In this document: one piece after another, positions 24,183 to 34,123 of the stretch
Numbering within the stretch: the stretch's first letter is position 1
Layout: each line of letters opens with the position of its first letter
Origin: Knoxdaviesia capensis
Taxonomy: Eukaryota > Ascomycota > Sordariomycetes > Microascales > Gondwanamycetaceae
Assembly: GCA_001510575.1 (NCBI GenBank)
Contig: LNGK01000009.1
Location: 62,001-126,000 of the forward strand
Direction: 5' to 3'
DNA: 64,000 bases
The notes under the pieces: model-generated
Told to the model about the DNA's origin: nothing
The model's input: the letters and a program-made list of their open reading frames with translations, nothing else
The model's database searches: none
Translations under genes and position numbers: made by a program

Positions 24183-24208
24183 GCGATTAGATAGGATAAC
24201 AAATTTTT
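24183..24208. promoter_or_regulatory. PAC-like and RRPE-like pair upstream of Has1
   Basis: GCGATTAGAT (24183-24192) differs by one base from the PAC core GCGATGAGAT, and AAATTTTT (24201-24208) is the reverse complement of the RRPE core AAAAATTT. The two often co-occur about 100-150 bp upstream of yeast ribosome-biogenesis genes, which is their position here relative to the Has1 ATG. Confidence 0.4.
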
Positions 24209-24316
24209 ATCAATTTCTTATCTTTTTTTTTTTTTTCCTTACTTGATCACCACAGATTTTTTTCCTTGCTTAATCAATCACCAACCACAACAATTCACCA
24301 CAACACCTCTCCAAAA

Positions 24317-26194
24317 ATGGCTCCCAACGCAGGCCAGAAGCGGAAATTCAAGGACTCCAATGGAGTCAAGGCTTCGGCCGGAGCCGTCGAACCGACTGTC
24401 ACCGAAAGCGTGCCCAAGAAACTTCGCCGCGCCGATGCGAAGCCCGCCCCGAAGCTGGTAGAGAGCGAGGAGGAGGACGACGAAGACGAAGAAGATGACG
24501 AGGATTTTGATGATGAGGATGGAATCGAGGATGACGAGAACGAAGAGGACGACGAAGATGCCGAAGATAACGAGGAGGAGCAGGAGGAGGAGGAGGAGGA
24601 CAAAGAGGACAACGAAGGCGAGGAGCCCGCCTCCACCGACCTCCCCGCAAACGTGACCCTCCCCGAGGCGGCCGGCGACACCGCCACGCTGTTCTCGCAA
24701 CTGCAGCTTTCCGAGAAGACGGCCAAGGCCATCACCGGCATGGGACTCACGGAAATGCGCGAGATCCAGCGCCGGGCGATTCCGCCGCTGCTGACAGGCC
24801 GGGACGTGCTCGGCGCGGCCAAGACCGGCTCGGGCAAGACGCTGGCGTTCCTGGTGCCGGCGGTGGAGATGCTGCACGCACTCAAGTTCAAGCCGCGCAA
24901 CGGAACGGGTGTGATCATTGTGTCGCCGACGCGCGAGCTGGCGCTGCAGATCTTCGGCGTGGCGCGCGAGCTGATGGAGCACCACTCGCAGACGTGCGGC
25001 ATCGTCATCGGCGGCGCCAACCGCCGCGCCGAGGCCGACAAGCTGGCCAAGGGCGTTAACCTGCTGGTGGCCACGCCGGGCCGGCTGCTGGACCACCTGC
25101 AGAACACGCCGTTTGTGTTCAAGAACCTCAAGTCGCTGGTGATCGACGAGGCCGACCGCATTCTCGAGATCGGATTCGAGGACGAGATGCGCCAGATCAT
25201 CCGCATCCTGCCCAAGGACGACCGCCAGACCATGCTGTTCTCGGCCACGCAGACCACCAAGGTCGAGGACCTGGCGCGCATCTCGCTGCGCCCCGGCCCG
25301 CTGTACATCAACGTCGACCAGGAGAAGCAGTTCAGCACCGCCGAGGGCCTGGAGCAGGGCTACATCGTGTGCGAGGCCGACAAGCGCTTCCTGCTGCTGT
25401 TCTCGTTCCTCAAGCTGAACATGAAGAAGAAGGTCATTGTGTTCTTCAGCAGCTGCGCCTGTGTCAGCTACCACGCCGAGCTGCTGAACTTTATCGATAT
25501 CCCCGTGTTGTCGCTGCACGGCAAGCAGAAGCAGCAGAAGCGGACAAACACGTTCTTCGAGTTCTGCAATGCCAAGCAGGGCACTCTGATCTGCACGGAT
25601 GTCGCCGCCAGAGGCTTGGATGTAAGCATTCTTTTTCACTCCCGTCCCTTTCCCCTAACCGTAGTATAGCCCGGCGTCTAACCATTGATCTCTCCCCCAC
25701 AGATCCCCGCCGTTGACTGGATTGTCCAATTCGACCCTCCGGATGACCCGCGCGACTACATCCACCGCGTCGGCCGAACGGCGCGCTCCAACAACCGCGG
25801 CCGGTCGCTGATGTTCCTGCAGCCGTCGGAGGTCGGCTTCCTGTCGCACCTGAAAGCCGCGCGCGTGCCGATCGTCGAGTTCGAGTTCCCTGCCAAGAAG
25901 ATCGTCAACGTGCAGTCGCAGCTCGAGAAGCTGATCAGCCAGAACTACTACCTCAACAAGAGCGCCAAGGAGGGCTACCGCGCCTACCTGCACGCCTACG
26001 CCAGCCACTCGCTGCGCACCGTGTTCGACATCAACAAGCTCGACCTCGTCAAGGTCGCCAAGAGCTTCTGCTTCTCCACCCCGCCGCGCGTCGACGTCAC
26101 CGTCGGCGCCGGCATGAAGTCGAATACCGCTCGCCGCGCCTACGGCAGCCAGCCCCGGCAGAAGTCGCGGGGCGGCCGGAGGAGAATAAACTAG
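24317..26194 (+). CDS. HAS1: ATP-dependent DEAD-box RNA helicase Has1 (DDX18)
   Basis: Nucleolar helicase for 40S and 60S pre-ribosome maturation, including release of snoRNAs. Two exons, join(24317..25621, 25703..26194), 598 aa. A Lys-rich start is followed by a very acidic stretch at 50-104. Core motifs in order: Q (EIQRRAIP, Gln151), I AAKTGSGKT 167-175, Ia PTRELA 204-209, Ib TPGR 253-256, II DEAD 277-280, III SAT 309-311, V ARGLD 431-435, VI HRVGRTAR 456-463. The C-terminal extension with QNYYLNKSAKEGYRAYL and a basic GGRRRIN end is characteristic of Has1. The 81-nt intron (GTAAGC..CACAG) falls directly after ARGLD in phase 0. A frame-compatible upstream extension of 17 codons has no family support, so the ATG at 24317 was chosen. 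AATAAA (26185-26190) overlaps the last codons. Confidence 0.97.
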
Positions 26195-26748
26195 ACTCCC
26201 AAAGCTTTCGGTCTGGGGGTTCGGGTCTTTTTTTCTTTTTTGCTTTTACGGTACTAGCATTGCTTGGCAGTTTTCTTTCAGTCTAAAAGTCGGCCTGGGT
26301 CATCATCAATTTGTTTCTTGTGTTTCTCTGTTTCTTCGAGTTAGTCTGTAATGATACATGGGTTCCCTTTTTTTCACTGGATATAATGTTCATGTGAATG
26401 TGGTCGGTAAGAAGCACTGGTACTTTTAGTTCGTATCTCCTCCTTGCGACTCCCTAAGCAATCCATCCTCCCCTATTTACTCGCTCAAAAGAATCAGCGT
26501 CACCCATCTCATCCATTGAAGAACCAATCTGCCCTCTCCAAAAGGAACAGAAATGAACAAGCAAAGAGAGAGAAGCCCATCATAAGTACACAGGAGAAAA
26601 CCAGAGCACAACACCAAAAAGACACTCGAAGAGGGGGGAAATAACTTGATCAATCGGAAGCTAAAAGGAAACCTTTTTGTGCGTATCATATACCCATTAT
26701 CCCGACCACAGACGCCAAATAAAGCAGACATCTATCTCTATCCCATAT
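26195..26748. other. convergent 3' spacer between Has1 and the KH gene
   Basis: T-rich on the left, A-rich on the right, as expected for two converging 3' ends. No coding signal. Confidence 0.6.
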
Positions 26749-28859
26749 TTACTGCGGGGGTTGGGGCTGTTGTCCAGCCTGCTGCTGCTGGTTGACCCAT
26801 TGCTGATACCAGAGCGCGACGTAGTTTTGGTATCCTCCATCTAGATAGTTGGTGCAGAATATCAGTATCTCATGCGGACATGATAAAAGAGTCTCCAGCT
26901 TGTATCACTTACACTGTGCATAGGGATCGACGCCGTCTGCTCCAACACCGGGAGGGGGTCCGCCAGGGGCAGCACCACCGAACCCAGAGGACTGTTGTTG
27001 CTGCTGCGGCTGTTGCTGATGGTAACCGCCTTGCTGCTGGTGATGTTGAGAATAGTGACCGCTGCCGCCGCCGCCGCCGCCGCCGCCGCGGCCTTCTCCG
27101 TCGTAGTTGCGAGAACGAGGAGGCGGGCCGTTCTTCTAAATACCGGAAAAACCGACGCCGTTAGCCTCCAATACCGCGCCACGTTAAGATCAGAGGGAAG
27201 AAGCACTTACCACCACATCAACCTTCTCCTCAATGGCCTTCTTGGCTCTCTCAATGCTATCCCGCGATCCAATAAGAGCAATCTCACGCTCAGCATCGTT
27301 GGGGCCACCGCCCTGGGCCACGTTGATCTTGCAGCCAGTCGACGTCTGGATCTCGCGGATGGTCTCGCCACCCTTTCCGATGATCATTCCAACAGCCTCC
27401 GAAGGCACGATGACCTTATCGTGGATCTTGTCGCCGTAGCCGCCACCACCGCCAGGGCCACCCGGAGCACCGCCACCGTAGCCACCTCCGCCGCCACCAA
27501 AGCCCGGCGGGCCACCAAATCCAGGACCACCGCCCTCGCCGCCGCGGTACGGCTTCTTCGTGTTGCTCGGCGCGGCATCACGCGAGTCGCTGTCAACAAT
27601 CTCAAGGATCAGCTCCTTGGCCTGCTGGGTCTGCTCGCGAGTACCGATCAGGTTCACGGGCCGCAGGTTGTTCACACTCTTGGTCTCGTCCACGATGTTA
27701 ATGTGGCATCCTGACCGTTCCTGAAGGTCGCTGATAGTCTCGCCACGACGACCAATAATAAGGCCAACAGTGCGATCGGGCACCATGATTTGCATGTGAT
27801 CTTCTCCTTCGCGCGGTCCTGCAGGTCCGCCAGGTCCGCCGGGTCCGCTGGGAGCACCGCCCGGCCCGCCACGCGGTCCTTCACGCGCCCGCGAGGGGCC
27901 ACCACGGCCGGGGTTGGTAATGGTTTCGTCGATGATGCGGTCAATGGCGGCCTTGACCTCAGCACGGCGCTCGCGAGGCCCGGAAATCTTGCACTGCCGC
28001 AGCCCACCGTCAACGTTGCCGAGGAACTGAACACGGCAGCCAGTATCGTTCTCTATGCGGCGGAGATTCTCCCCCTGGCGGCCAATGATCAGCCCCACGA
28101 GGCCTGCTTCGATATTAATAGTTTCCGAGTTATCGTCGCCGCCATTTCCGCTGATGTTTAATCCGCCGCCTGACCGGCCACGGGTATCAGGTGAGTAGCC
28201 ACCGCCGCCACCGCCGCCACCGCCGCCTCCACGGCCAAACTCCCGCGCAGGGCCGCGATCTTCGCGTCGCTCGTCCCGGTACGGGTTGTAGTTCTCACGG
28301 TAGGTTTCAGGGGCACGGCGGGCCGGAGGCGACCGCGACCGCGATCGGCTGTTTCGTGCTCCACCATAGGTCGAGGGGCCATGGGCCGGGTTGGCGTGGC
28401 TACTGTTGGAGCGGTCACGATCACGATCACGCTCGCGCTCACGGTCATACGATGAAAGGCCCTTCTCGGCGGCGAAGGCCTTGGCTTGAGCAATGGCCTC
28501 TGCAATGGACACAGAGCCGGATGGGGCAGGCCGCCCAGAGATTGCATCGCCGCTGCCGGCCTGGCCTAGGCCGGGAAGAAGAGGAGTGGCAGCATTGCTG
28601 GCCGGGTTCGAGGAGATAGATTCCTGGGGGGGAGGTGGGGGAGGGGGTGGCTTTGAATAGGCGTTGAAAGATTCAGGGGTTCCACTCTGGCTCTGAGGCA
28701 CAGAGTCCTGGCCAGGAGCTGAGCGTCTAGCAGCAGCTATAATTACAGCCAAGAAAGGACAACACGTTAGTCACAGGACAAAAGAACAAACATCAAGGGA
28801 GGGGAAAGCTTACCTAGGGCTGCCAGGACAGTTTGGAGATTTTGAGCAGGTTGCGCCAT
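26749..28859 (-). CDS. triple KH-domain RNA/ssDNA-binding protein (FUBP/KSRP-like)
   Basis: Four exons, complement(join(26749..26840, 26913..27135, 27211..28736, 28814..28859)), 628 aa; all junctions are GT..AG and keep phase. Exon 1 gives MAQPAQNLQTVLAAL. A Pro run and RS/RD-rich segment (about 110-160) precede three KH domains at about 218-285, 328-397 and 455-522, each with an intact GxxG loop (GLIIGRQGENL, GLIIGRRGETI, GMIIGKGGETI). Gly-rich linkers separate the domains. The Gln/Gly-rich C-terminus ends with YGGYQNYVALWYQQW, resembling the Tyr/Trp motif repeats of FUSE-binding proteins. The family binds single-stranded nucleic acid in transcription, splicing or mRNA stability; the specific role in fungi is not well defined. 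A (GGC/GCC)n run near 27062-27090 encodes a Gly tract and is prone to length change. Confidence 0.92.
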
Positions 28860-31800
28860 TGTGAAAATATAGGCACAATATCAGTGATATGGAACGAGTT
28901 AGAAGGTGGGAAAGTTACACAAAGCTGAGCCAATCTTAGGAGATTTGCTTTATGTGTCGGATATGTGTTGTTGTGTTGTCAAAGGAGATGACTCAGGCTC
29001 GGGCCTGTTGTTTATGGGTGTGTTGTGGAGGTTGGAGTATGATAAGTAATTGTGGACAACAAATATCCGCCTCAAGTGAGGATGATTCACGGTCTAGAAT
29101 CACAGTTGAGTGTAGCTGAAGCTCTAGCTTGAGAGATGCCCTATCAACACCCTTCAAAGCTTTGAAGATAGGCCTTGGTACTAGGATCTTCTGAAGAGTT
29201 AGTAAATAAATCACTCCTACAGCACGAGCATAATCCAGGTTAGACTCTCATGCAAAGCATGAGTAGAGTGAAATTGAAAGGAGAGAATAATCAGGGAATC
29301 CGGAGAGACTGAGCCAGAAATTCAGGACCAGAAGATCACGGGAGATAAGATGTGCATGCATATGCGTCCAGAACCCATCAGGAGACGCCTGAATGCGTAT
29401 ATAGATGGACACTCCGTTTCTGGGCAACCATTCAGAGAGCGAAGTCACAGTATAACGTCTTCGGAATAGAAGTCCAGCGGACGGAATGCCTCACACATAT
29501 AAGCAGCGGGACACTGAAAATTCTGGACACTGCACAGCAAGATGTACATATAGTCCTCAGTCCTGGTCCTCTCTTTCAGTCCTGCTATTCGGATACAGTC
29601 ATTTAGCTCTCCCACCGCATCTGTGGCACAGTGGATGCGGTGATTCATGGTTCAGAAGCAAGCACACATATAAGAGCAGCGAGAGAAAATGATAGTTACC
29701 AAGCTTCACCAAGTCATCAAGTCATCAGAAAGTGCCAACAAAAAGAAGAACAGTGTCACCAATGGAAGAAGAGAGAATACGAGCAAGTATCACACCTGTC
29801 ACATTGGCCTTTTTTGGATGGTGCATATACCCAAGCACAGATGGGAATCGGCAAGACAAGACATAAGATAGACATTGGTATTTCTTGGCGGACAGCGGTT
29901 TCACTCTCTCACTCATATCTGCTTCCAAGTACAGAGATCTGGAGAAGAAGAGAAGAGTGTGCTCTCTCAGCTCGGTTGGGGCCAACTATATGCGCAGCAA
30001 ACGTGGGGGGAAAGAAAAGGGCAAACGGGATGGTGGTTCAGGTTTTCAATACATACATCAAGGTTCAGCAGGAAATAGAAGATGAGAGAGAGTCTGTAGA
30101 CTCAATCCAGGACTCCAAGAAACTTCTCGAGAGTCTGCAAATGAATAAAGACACCAGCTTTCCGTGCCAGGCTGCCAGTAAAGGATCTTACGGTTGGTGG
30201 TCACTCCGTCACGGATGTGACAGAGGGCGTTGAAAGAGCCGGAAACGAGGAAGAGGGAGTTGGAGAGGAAAGTCCTTGATGGTCAAGTGAGATAGAGAAT
30301 GAAATCTGATAACTGGCGATGCAATGATCAGGAGAATAGACAGCACCACGGCTAATGTGGAAGAGGGTTACAGATTGAATAGGTATCACCAGACTGGAAG
30401 GAAAGAGATTGGGGGAAGGAAAAAAGAATAGAAAACCGGTTCAAACTCTGGACAATATAGCCAGAGAAAAGAAAATAGAGAGGTGCAGGATAAAGAAGAA
30501 GAAAAAAGAATCACACAGAAGAGGGGAGACTGTTTATATGATTCAGTATCGCCACGTAGGGCAATTCAGGTATGTGGTTTTTTGTGTGCTTTGTTTACAA
30601 AAGAGAGCATATGAAACTACTACTATCTAGAGCAGGTAAAAGGCAGATATAAAATAGTAGATTCAGCATAAACAAATATATAAAGATTCAGATCAATAGA
30701 GAAGAGAGATAGCAAAAAGATCATCACCAGCATGGAGTTGACAGATTTTAATGAAGAGGTTGAAATAACAAAAGAGAAACCAGGAATAAAAACTTTTCTA
30801 TGCCGTTCTGCCATCTGATTGGCTGGAACTCCAAATTACACTGGGCATGTCACGGGGAGCTGCATGTGACCTTGCACGTGGTCAGCGCCGTGTCTAAAAG
30901 CGGTGAGACACGGTGCTTCGGTGCTTGAGGTCCCATTTGCCGCGTTTGTAGCGTTTCTCACAATCTATCATCACGACATCAAACGCCAGCTCGGGAGGGT
31001 CTGGGCAATTTCGTGTGTGTGGGCTCGGAATTTCCGGTGTCTGATTTTATATTCGCTTCCAGAGACGCCATGATGCGGCGTGTCTTCAATATCACACCTC
31101 CACTCTGATGTTCTGATGCATGGCCGTGTCTTCCGCCATCAACACGACATCACCAGCATATCGGAGGTCCAGCTGATAGCAACTTGAACTTGCCAAAGCG
31201 TGGCTGAATCTTCTGTTCTTTTCCTGTAACGGATCCTCACTTCAGCTAACTGCAGACGGCCCATACCGTTTTGGCAGGCACACCCACGGCCCGGTCCACG
31301 CTCCGGCGCCGGCCGGCCCCACCTGCCCCCCGGAGTCACGTATCCCACGACGATGATGACTTCATTCGCAAACCAGCTGTGAATAGTAACATCTCAGGCT
31401 ATTGCAGGCATATCGTGCTTCAGAGCCGATTCTAGGCGCCCGGAAAAGGCTTATCTTTTTTTTTTCTTTTCTTTTTTTTTCGCTGAGGCTGCTTCCTTCA
31501 CTTCATGCAGGTCACTAGAGCGCCACGGTGCATGTACACGCATGACATTTTCTTGGTCTTGGGAGGACCGGTTTGTGTGATTCGTGCAGCAGCACTCAGC
31601 GAAACACAATAACCGCGCATACAACGGCACACGCCCCCTCTCTCTACCCCAGTGGGAGGCACAACCTTAACTCCTACAGCGCTCCTGTCCCCGCAGAGTG
31701 CGCGCGGGGCCAGTTGTCACCGTCCGCTGTTGCTACGGGGAGTTCACAGCGAAAGTATTCTGTTAAAATTCCCAGCCAACTTCTCTCCGACTGACTCTTA

Positions 31801-32479
31801 GCGAAGCCTAATCGGTATCTCCCAAAACGGGTTACCCGGTGGCAGATCACCACACTTCCCCTCCGATTCGGTCAGGCCGCAACGATGCCAGACACCCCCT
31901 CCAAAGTGCCGTGTTGTCAGGAGAAGATCTGCCCGTCAAAAGCAGAAAGTTCGAGGTGGCAGTCCGACCGCCGGTGTAAATGTGCATGACCGACAGAACT
32001 TTGCAGTGCCCCAGGACACAACTGGTGATTGGGTGTGTACATGCATGTTGGGTACTTCACTTACATGAACCAACCGTGCGAGACACGTCGCTCAGCAGCA
32101 GAGATCGGATGTTCATATGCAAGTGTTGTCCTTTTGAAGTTGCTGCATACTCGGTCAACCACGGAACATGAAGCGGGTGTGCTGTATCACCACCCAACGG
32201 CTACAACATGCATCGCAGTGTCAATTTGCAGTCCACCTGGGGCTACTCTCACCAGGGGAAAATATCAGGTATGGTCGTAATTCATTGTATTCGAAAGGCA
32301 AAAAGCAAAAGCAAAGTTTCTAATCTACGAGGCTATCAAAAGGAAAAGGAAAAGAAGAGAAAGAAAAAGAAAAAGAAAACTCCCATCTTTTGCTGTCGAA
32401 AAGGCTCCCTCCCTGTAAGCCAGAAATCCACGCCTTTCGTAGTCATATATCAGAAAAAGAAAACAGATTGATCCTCAAA
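28860..32479. other. 3.6-kb spacer: KH-gene promoter side and 3' flank of the C2H2 gene
   Basis: No conserved protein seen. Open frames up to 200 codons (29631-30233) have no family-like segment. It contains a strong hairpin (30884-30917), a GC-rich patch near 31260-31330, a T-run near 31455-31480 and purine tracts (30410-30520, 32340-32380). Confidence 0.5.
30884..30917. repeat. 12-bp inverted repeat (hairpin) with 10-nt loop
   Basis: AGCGCCGTGTCT and AGACACGGTGCT pair over 12 positions (one G-U/G-T wobble) around the loop AAAAGCGGTG. No T-run follows, so it is not a bacterial-type terminator. Its function is unknown. Confidence 0.5.
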
Positions 32480-34123
32480 TCATAGCGAAACATAGTCAAA
32501 CCCTCTAATTGGGGGATACGCTGCACTAAAAAACGGCTCGGAAAGGCTCATCCCGGGCATGGATTCGGCGGACGGTTCACCGAGATTCAAACTATCAGCC
32601 TTGTCGGTGTCGTCGGTGTCCTGCTCAACCTTCACCGGAACCGCACACACCGCCGCTTGGGAGGACCGCGACCAGTGGGGGGACTCCTCAACGGCCACCA
32701 GCTCGGGGCCACACAAGTCGTCGGGAGAGAACGAGTCCCGCATCTCGCGCTTCAGCAGGGCCGGCGTGTCGGTGTCGGGCTCCTCCTTGAGCTGCAGGCT
32801 GCGGTTCTCGGTGACCATGGTCTCGCCCATCCACGGCCGCAGCTGCGCCATCGGCGGCCACTTGTTCGCGCCGTCGGCCATCTGCGCGGCGTAGGCCTTC
32901 TCGGCTTTTCTGCCGGCCTTGCCGCTGTTGGCGCTGTTGACGCTGTTGCGCCAGGCCGCGCTGCGCGGGTTGAAGTGGCCGCGCCGGAGATGGGCGGCGG
33001 CGTTGTAGTCCTTGCCGTAGAATTTGCCCGACGTGCACGCCCGGCATTTGCTGAGAGGGATGATCGGCACAAGAGGCCGAGAGCTGGGCTCATCGCCGGC
33101 GCTGTTGCTGGCTGAGGAAGAGTTTCTCTTGAGGCGCTTGCCAGCACCGCCTTGAGTGCTGCTGCTCTCAGTGGCCGCTGACGGGTCCAGGGCGGGCCCG
33201 CCGGGAACGCCGTCGACGGTATTCGGGTCTCGGCAGACCCAGTACTTGACGTTCTTCTCGTGCTTAGCGGTGCGGTGGCGACGCAGCTCGTGCTCGCCTC
33301 TAAAGCCTGGCTGGGTCTTGGGGCAGTCGTCGCAGTACACTCTGCCGGAGGAGCCTGTTCTGGACCGAAAGTCCGACTTGGAGTGGTGGCTCTTGGAAGA
33401 AGAGTGGGAAGGAGGAGGAGAAGTAGAAAAGGAGGAGGAGGAGGAGGAGGAGGAAGAAGAAGAAGACTTAGCACCTCCAGCGTCATCGTTGGCCTCAGGC
33501 TCGTCGTCGGCCTCCATACTGTCCACAGCAAAGTCCGAATAGATCAAGTGGGGAGTGGGGCTGAGAGAGTGGGCTTTAGTGACCAGACTCGACGGCCATG
33601 AGACAATGCCGCTGCATTCGTCGTCCTCGTCGTCCTCATCGTGAGCATCAAAGCTGTAAGGGCCTGTGTCGTCGCCGAACTTGGTCGACATGGCTGGGAG
33701 ATAGCCACCAAACCCACCGGAAGTGGCTGTTGACCGACTGTAGGTTGAATCAGTCGGCGACGTGTGGAAACTCGACGTCTGGAACGGGTACACTTCCGGA
33801 TACAGGTACGGCTTGGTCGAATTTCCGAGGTCCTGGTAGTCGTGAGCGGCGTTGTCGCCCACCAGACCGGCAGTAATCGACCACCGGTGGTGTCCCTGTT
33901 CGCCGAGGGCGCTGGGACACACGCCCTCAAGTCCACTGGGGAAGGGGAACAGTCGCATCTCGGTGGGAGAGTGCATTGTGGACGGCCAATCATTGCTAGG
34001 AGGTGACACACTGATGTTTGTATTGCAGAAGGTCATTGGCTTGTCGTCATAGCATGAAAGGATGCTGCTGTTCATGCTGAGGGTTGGATTTTTCCAGGAT
34101 GGGCATTCACGTTCCGCAGACAT
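32480..34123 (-). CDS. putative C2H2-like zinc-finger transcriptional regulator
   Basis: 547 aa, single exon. Two spaced Cys/His modules are seen: C264-x2-C267 with H283 and H288 (YCDDCPKTQPGF, ELRRHRTAKH) and C360-x2-C363 with H378 and H383 (KCRACTSGKFYG, YNAAAHLRRGHF). The second resembles the C-terminal finger of a fungal family of uncharacterised C2H2 proteins. Also present are an acidic patch DAHDEDDEDDE at about 159-169, a 13-Ser run encoded by a GGA/GAA-type trinucleotide tract (33427-33468 on plus), a basic segment KRLKR at about 329-333 that may act as nuclear signal, and acidic Ser/Asp-rich C-terminal stretches that could activate transcription. The role is inferred from fingers and layout. 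The 5.1-kb spacer upstream, shared with Yos9, is in line with a tightly controlled regulator. The target is unknown. Confidence 0.8.
   Translation of the reverse strand: MSAERECPSWKNPTLSMNSSILSCYDDKPMTFCNTNISVSPPSNDWPSTMHSPTEMRLFPFPSGLEGVCPSALGEQGHHRWSITAGLVGDNAAHDYQDLGNSTKPYLYPEVYPFQTSSFHTSPTDSTYSRSTATSGGFGGYLPAMSTKFGDDTGPYSFDAHDEDDEDDECSGIVSWPSSLVTKAHSLSPTPHLIYSDFAVDSMEADDEPEANDDAGGAKSSSSSSSSSSSSFSTSPPPSHSSSKSHHSKSDFRSRTGSSGRVYCDDCPKTQPGFRGEHELRRHRTAKHEKNVKYWVCRDPNTVDGVPGGPALDPSAATESSSTQGGAGKRLKRNSSSASNSAGDEPSSRPLVPIIPLSKCRACTSGKFYGKDYNAAAHLRRGHFNPRSAAWRNSVNSANSGKAGRKAEKAYAAQMADGANKWPPMAQLRPWMGETMVTENRSLQLKEEPDTDTPALLKREMRDSFSPDDLCGPELVAVEESPHWSRSSQAAVCAVPVKVEQDTDDTDKADSLNLGEPSAESMPGMSLSEPFFSAAYPPIRGFDYVSL

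Larger units (their letters stand above)
23974..24316. promoter_or_regulatory. shared divergent promoter of thymidylate synthase and Has1
   Basis: A 343-bp spacer between two start codons. It carries ACGCGT on the TS-proximal half, a PAC-like/RRPE-like pair on the Has1-proximal half, and a T-rich tract at about 24222-24237, the classic fungal poly(dA:dT) promoter element. Confidence 0.6.

Noticed and set aside
24278..25639. 453-codon open frame antisense to Has1
   Set aside because: Mirror of GC-rich Has1 codons; the sense strand has all helicase motifs.
27062..27090. (GCC)n run as a possible regulatory repeat
   Set aside because: It lies inside an exon of the KH gene and simply encodes its Gly tract.
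29631..30233. 200-codon plus-strand open frame
   Set aside because: No family-like segment and no promoter or splice support. Likely chance.
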